This document shows, piece by piece, positions 4,562-8,073 of a stretch of DNA of 8,073 nt. Origin of the DNA: Salinibacterium sp. (GTDB lineage: Bacteria > Actinomycetota > Actinomycetes > Actinomycetales > Microbacteriaceae). The stretch covers positions 1 to 8,073 of the forward strand of contig JANXTJ010000015.1 in NCBI GenBank assembly GCA_025352485.1. The letters run 5' to 3'. A program made the position numbers and the translations under genes. Position 1 is the first letter of the stretch, and each line of letters starts with the position of its first letter. The notes beneath the pieces are model-generated. The model worked only from the letters and a program-made list of their open reading frames with translations. It had not been told where the DNA came from and did not search any database.

Positions 4562-6166
4562 ATGAGCTATGACATGACAGAACGCGTTGACCGATCGGAA
4601 ACCACGCCTCTGGTGCTCGAAGCACGCGACGTCACGAAGCACTACGAGGGCGTCACCGCGCTAGACCACGCGACCCTCGCCGTCTCCCGCGGAGAAGTCC
4701 ATGCCCTTCTCGGCGGTAACGGAGCGGGCAAGTCGACCCTCATCAGCATCATCTCCGGAGTCACGATGCCCGACAGCGGTGCGATCGCACTGGACGGCGA
4801 CGTCATGGCCTCCTCCGGGCCTCTCGCCGCGATTTCTGCGGGCATCTCCACCATCTATCAGGAGCTGTCCCTGGTGCCGGCCCTATCGGTTCTCGACAAC
4901 ATTTTCTTGGGGCGGGAGATCAAGCGGAAGACGCTCGGCCTGCCGCTCACCTCCGATCGTCGTCGCATGGAGCGCGAGGTCCGCGATCTCGCCGCCGACT
5001 TCGGCGTGAGCGCGTTTGAACTGCACACGCCGGTCTCCGAGTTCGGGGCGCTCAAGAAGCGGTCCATCGAGATCGTCAAGGCCCTGGCCTTCGATCCGAA
5101 GGTGCTCATCCTCGACGAACCCACGTCCGGACTTGAGGATGCGGAACGTCAAGTGCTATTCGGATACATGCGCTCGATGCGCGAGCGTGGAGTCGCCCTC
5201 GTCTGGGTTACGCATCACCTCGAGGAGTTGTTCGGTCTCGCCGACAACGCGACGGTATTCCGGGACGGCCGAACGGTCGCCACGGTTCCGATGGCGTCGA
5301 CATCAATCGACAAGCTCGTGACGCTCATGTTCGGTTCGGACCGAGAAGAGTTCGGCGGCGGCGACACCCGCAAGATCGCGCACCTCAAACCCTCCGTCGG
5401 GCGCCGGGTCGTGCTCTCGGCCCGCAACCTCACCCGGGGCACCGTCGTGCGAAACATCTCCTTCGATGTACACGAGGGCGAGATTGTCGGCCTTGCAGGG
5501 CTAGCAGGCGCGGGTCGCACCGAGGTTGTGCGAACTCTCATCGGGCTCGATTCCCTCACGACGGGCACTGTCGAGCTCGAGGGGCGTCGGCTGTCTCTGC
5601 GCAACTCGACCTCCGCGTACCGGGCGGGCCTTGCCATGCTTCCGGAAGACCGAAAGCAGCTGGGCATCCTCCCTGACATGTCGACGGCGCAGAACATCTC
5701 TATCTCGCGGCTCTCAACCGTCACAAAGTGGGGCTTCTGGATGAGCCGACGCAAGGAGCGCGCACTCGCCGACAGCTACCGCACCCAGCTCGGCATCAAG
5801 ACACCAGACGTCGACGCTCGCATCGGTAACCTCAGCGGCGGCAACCAACAGAAGGCCATCGTCGCACGATGCCTCAACACCTCCCCCAAGCTCCTCATCT
5901 TCGACGAGCCGACTCAGGGCATCGACGTTGCCGCCAAGGTCGACGTGCACGCCCTCGTCCGCGACTACGCGGCGAAAGGCGGAGCGGCAATCCTCATCGC
6001 ATCGGAGATCGAGGAGCTACTCGAACTTAGCCACCGTGTGCTCGTACTCAAGAAAGGACAGATCGTCGGCGAAGTCAGGGACATTCCGGCAGCGATTGAG
6101 GCGGGCGACTTCGCCCGCATCAAGTCGGAGGTCCTCACCTTGAGCGCGGCAGGACAAACCTCATGA
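4562..6166 (+). CDS. Sugar ABC importer, double ATP-binding subunit (RbsA/MglA type)
   Basis: Counted from the ATG at 4562 the protein has 534 residues, close to the usual 500-520. It energises sugar uptake from the inner face of the membrane with two fused ATPase domains. Domain 1 (about 18-260) has Walker A GGNGAGKS (51-58), Q-loop Q100, Walker B LILDEPT (182-188) and H218; its signature region reads EFGALKKR (160-167) where the family has LSxxQQ. Domain 2 (about 283-530) has the family-typical altered Walker A GLAGAGRT (313-320, Arg for Lys), the LPEDRKQLG motif, an intact LSGGNQQK signature (424-431) and Walker B LLIFDEPT (444-451). Other starts are the ATG at 4574 and the upstream GTG at 4469; the latter would add a translated heptamer repeat and overlaps the promoter. 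The stop overlaps the next gene by 4 bp. Confidence 0.95.
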   Translation: MSYDMTERVDRSETTPLVLEARDVTKHYEGVTALDHATLAVSRGEVHALLGGNGAGKSTLISIISGVTMPDSGAIALDGDVMASSGPLAAISAGISTIYQELSLVPALSVLDNIFLGREIKRKTLGLPLTSDRRRMEREVRDLAADFGVSAFELHTPVSEFGALKKRSIEIVKALAFDPKVLILDEPTSGLEDAERQVLFGYMRSMRERGVALVWVTHHLEELFGLADNATVFRDGRTVATVPMASTSIDKLVTLMFGSDREEFGGGDTRKIAHLKPSVGRRVVLSARNLTRGTVVRNISFDVHEGEIVGLAGLAGAGRTEVVRTLIGLDSLTTGTVELEGRRLSLRNSTSAYRAGLAMLPEDRKQLGILPDMSTAQNISISRLSTVTKWGFWMSRRKERALADSYRTQLGIKTPDVDARIGNLSGGNQQKAIVARCLNTSPKLLIFDEPTQGIDVAAKVDVHALVRDYAAKGGAAILIASEIEELLELSHRVLVLKKGQIVGEVRDIPAAIEAGDFARIKSEVLTLSAAGQTS

Positions 6167-7224
6167 AATCGTCATCCCCTTTCGCCCGGATCATGTCGAT
6201 CCCGGGCATGCCCATGACTCTGGTACTCATCCTTGCGGTCGTGGTGTTCCAGCTGCTGAACCCGGTGTTTCTTAACGGCAGTACCGTGGCCAACTTCCTG
6301 ACCAACGGCATTCCGATCATCCTCATCACCCTCGGCGTCGCGATCGTGATCATCGGCGGTGGCATCGACCTCTCGGTCGGAACCGTCGCTGGGCTCAGCG
6401 CCGGCACGACGATGTTCGCCCTTGTCCAGGGCGCTCCGCTCGCCGCCGGAATCGCCGTCGGCTGCGGTACCGGGCTGCTGTTCGGTCTCGTCAATGGATT
6501 CCTCGTGGCCTACCTCCGGATCAACGACTTCATTGTCACGCTGGCGACGCTCAACGTCGCGGCGGGTCTCCTCGTCGTGCTCTCGCAGGTTCGGCCGCTG
6601 CAGGGCGTCACGGTTCCCGGATTCGCTGAACTCACCAAAGGATCCGTGTTCGGCATCCCCACTTCGCTCTACATAGCTGGCGCGATCTTTATCATCGCGC
6701 AGCTCCTGCTCGCAAAGACAGTCATCGGCAGGAGGCTCTACGCGGTCGGCATCTCGGCACAGGCGTCGAATGTCGCGGGCGTCAGCGTGCCGCACCTGCG
6801 GCTGTTTACATTCGCGGCGTCTGGGCTACTCGCGGGAGTGGCGGGAGTCCTCATCGCCTCGCGACTGGGAGCGGTGCAAGCGTTCCTCGGCATCGGGTAT
6901 GAGTTCATCGCCATCGCCGGGGCCGTGATCGGCGGGATCACCCTAGCCGGCGGCGGCGGCAGCGTCTGGGCTGCACTCGTCGGCGGACTCTTCCTCGCGA
7001 CCCTCCAGCAGGGCCTACGTCTCAATAACGTCGACCCGGTCTATTTCAGCATCGTTACCGCGCTCGCCATCGTCTTCGGCGTCGTGTTCGAACGCCAGGT
7101 GCGTGGGGTCATCCTGCGGAGCGCCCTGCACAGAACCGCACTCTTCGCGTCGAACCGCGCAAAACCCGCGGAGCAGGACACCGCAATCGCGACGATCGAA
7201 CGGAGCCACGACAATGGTAAGTAA
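6163..7224 (+). CDS. Sugar ABC importer permease 1 (RbsC type)
   Basis: This complete 353-residue membrane protein begins at an ATG that overlaps the ATPase stop (ATGA), a sign of translational coupling. It belongs to the BPD_transp_2 permease family that forms the membrane channel with an RbsA-like ATPase. Hydrophobic segments begin near residue 17 and run to about 310, consistent with 8-10 helices. Family landmarks are GGGIDLSVG (65-73), NDFIVTLATLNVAAG (121-135), GRRLYAVGISAQASNVAGV (189-207), the coupling region to the ATPase, and IGGITLAGGGGSVWAALVGG (256-275). The last 40 residues are hydrophilic and charged and extend beyond the usual end of the family. The second permease starts inside its final codons, so the two probably form a heterodimer. 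The transported sugar cannot be predicted. Confidence 0.95.
   Translation: MKSSSPFARIMSIPGMPMTLVLILAVVVFQLLNPVFLNGSTVANFLTNGIPIILITLGVAIVIIGGGIDLSVGTVAGLSAGTTMFALVQGAPLAAGIAVGCGTGLLFGLVNGFLVAYLRINDFIVTLATLNVAAGLLVVLSQVRPLQGVTVPGFAELTKGSVFGIPTSLYIAGAIFIIAQLLLAKTVIGRRLYAVGISAQASNVAGVSVPHLRLFTFAASGLLAGVAGVLIASRLGAVQAFLGIGYEFIAIAGAVIGGITLAGGGGSVWAALVGGLFLATLQQGLRLNNVDPVYFSIVTALAIVFGVVFERQVRGVILRSALHRTALFASNRAKPAEQDTAIATIERSHDNGK
7202..7205 (+). promoter_or_regulatory. Shine-Dalgarno site of permease 2
   Basis: GGAG lies 8 bases before the ATG at 7214, inside the end of the first permease gene. It supports this start and an 11-bp overlap between the two genes. Confidence 0.6.
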
Positions 7225-8073
7225 TCGACGCTCAGCCGCGGAGAGCCTCCGCAACGCCTGGGAGCGCCTGCTGGTCGACCCCACCCTCGGCGTCATCTCG
7301 CTGCTCCTGCTGTTCGCCCTCATCGCGGCCTGCGCCCTCCCGGTCTTCTACGCGGGCAACAACATTTACAACCTCGTAGGTAGCAGCGTCACGGTAATGA
7401 TCCTCTCGATCGGGATGACCGTCGTGCTGATCTCGGGCGGAATCGACCTGTCAGTGGGAGCTGTCATGGCCCTCTGCGCGGGCGTCGCAGCAACGGTGAT
7501 CAAGTCGGGCGCGCCGCTCTTCATCGCCTTCATCTGCGCCATACTTGTCGGAATCGCGGCGGGACTACTTAATGGGTTCCTCGTGACCCGCGTGGGCCTG
7601 CCCGATTTCATTGCAACGCTGGCCATGCTGGGGTTCGCCAGCGGCCTGCTCTACATCGCCACCCAGGGCGTGCCGCTCATCGGGTACATGACGAGCGAGT
7701 ACTACGTTATTGGCGGCCTCAACCCCCTGTTCGGTCCGGTCACCTTCCCGATGCTGATCGCACTCCTCCTCGCGTTAATCGTCGGCTGGGTTCTGCGCCG
7801 CACCCGGCTGGGGACTCACTTCTTTGCGGTGGGCAGCAATGCCGTCGCTGCCCGCCAATCGGGCATCGCCGTGCGCTGGGTGAAGACGCAGTCATATGTA
7901 CTGAGTGGAACGTGCGCGGCGATCGCCGGAATCATCCTCGCGGGCCGCAACAATAACGTGCCAGCGGATCTCGGTACCGGCTACGAGATCCAGGCCATCT
8001 CGGCTGCGATCATCGGCGGCGCCTCGCTGATGGGGGGCCGTGGCCGAGTGCTCGGCACCGTGCTCGGTGCCCT
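7214..8073 (+). CDS. Sugar ABC importer permease 2 (RbsC type), 3' end beyond window
   Basis: The frame is open from the ATG at 7214 to the right edge, giving 286 residues; the family usually has 320-350, so only the last helix or two are missing. After a basic N-terminus (SNRRSAAESLRNAWERLL) come membrane segments from about residue 25. Landmarks are SGGIDLSVGAVMALCAG (74-90), GLLNGFLVTRVGLPDFIATL (117-136), GTHFFAVGSNAVAARQSGI (200-218), the ATPase coupling loop, and IGGASLMGGRGRVLGTVLG (267-285). It is a paralogue of the first permease; pairs like this occur in autoinducer-2, rhamnose and other pentose/deoxysugar importers. A GGAG sits 8 bases upstream and the start overlaps the preceding gene by 11 bp, so it is in the same operon. 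No binding-protein gene is seen before the edge. Confidence 0.95.
   Translation, partial: MVSNRRSAAESLRNAWERLLVDPTLGVISLLLLFALIAACALPVFYAGNNIYNLVGSSVTVMILSIGMTVVLISGGIDLSVGAVMALCAGVAATVIKSGAPLFIAFICAILVGIAAGLLNGFLVTRVGLPDFIATLAMLGFASGLLYIATQGVPLIGYMTSEYYVIGGLNPLFGPVTFPMLIALLLALIVGWVLRRTRLGTHFFAVGSNAVAARQSGIAVRWVKTQSYVLSGTCAAIAGIILAGRNNNVPADLGTGYEIQAISAAIIGGASLMGGRGRVLGTVLGA

Noticed and set aside
6172..6795. 207-codon minus-strand frame opposite the first permease
   Set aside because: Extremely charged Asp/Glu/Arg composition is the antisense of hydrophobic membrane helices; the plus-strand permease is certain.

Overview
The window looks like the chromosome of a high-GC actinobacterium. Codons end mostly in G or C, GTG and ATG starts occur, and the ABC genes and degenerate transposase resemble those of Micrococcales, perhaps Microbacteriaceae. 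That placement is an inference from composition and protein style, not a database match.

The layout is two divergent gene blocks around a decayed centre. The left block (about 1-3556, minus strand) reads, in transcription order: a Gfo/Idh/MocA oxidoreductase, the shortened and frame-broken C-terminal end of a ROK-family protein, an extended/atypical SDR (NAD-dependent epimerase/dehydratase), and a saccharopine-dehydrogenase-family enzyme that runs off the left edge. The ROK remnant overlaps both neighbours by ATGA junctions, so the block still looks like an operon whose regulator or kinase gene has been gutted.

The centre (3557-4561) has no intact gene that I can recognise. It holds the 3' end of an IS982-like transposase with a frameshift near its end, fused to a degenerate N-terminal piece that I read as a sugar-binding lipoprotein. 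Next come about 300 bp of unrecognised decayed sequence and then an AT-rich promoter region with a perfect 18-bp inverted repeat and phased direct repeats. Five perfect copies of a 7-bp repeat (ATGGCAA) end exactly at the probable start of the first right-hand gene.

The right block (4562-8073, plus strand) is a ribose/galactose-type sugar ABC importer: a double-ATPase subunit (RbsA/MglA type), a first permease and a second permease cut by the window edge. Overlaps of 4 and 11 bp show a tightly coupled operon. No intact substrate-binding protein gene is in the window; it may lie just downstream, or the decayed lipoprotein may be a lost one.

The reasonable reading is an importer for a sugar, polyol or related compound next to a set of NAD(P)-dependent dehydrogenases that oxidise or rearrange it. 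The substrate cannot be told from the sequence. The signs of recent or ongoing decay (ROK, lipoprotein, IS element) fall on the left-block side and its former promoter.
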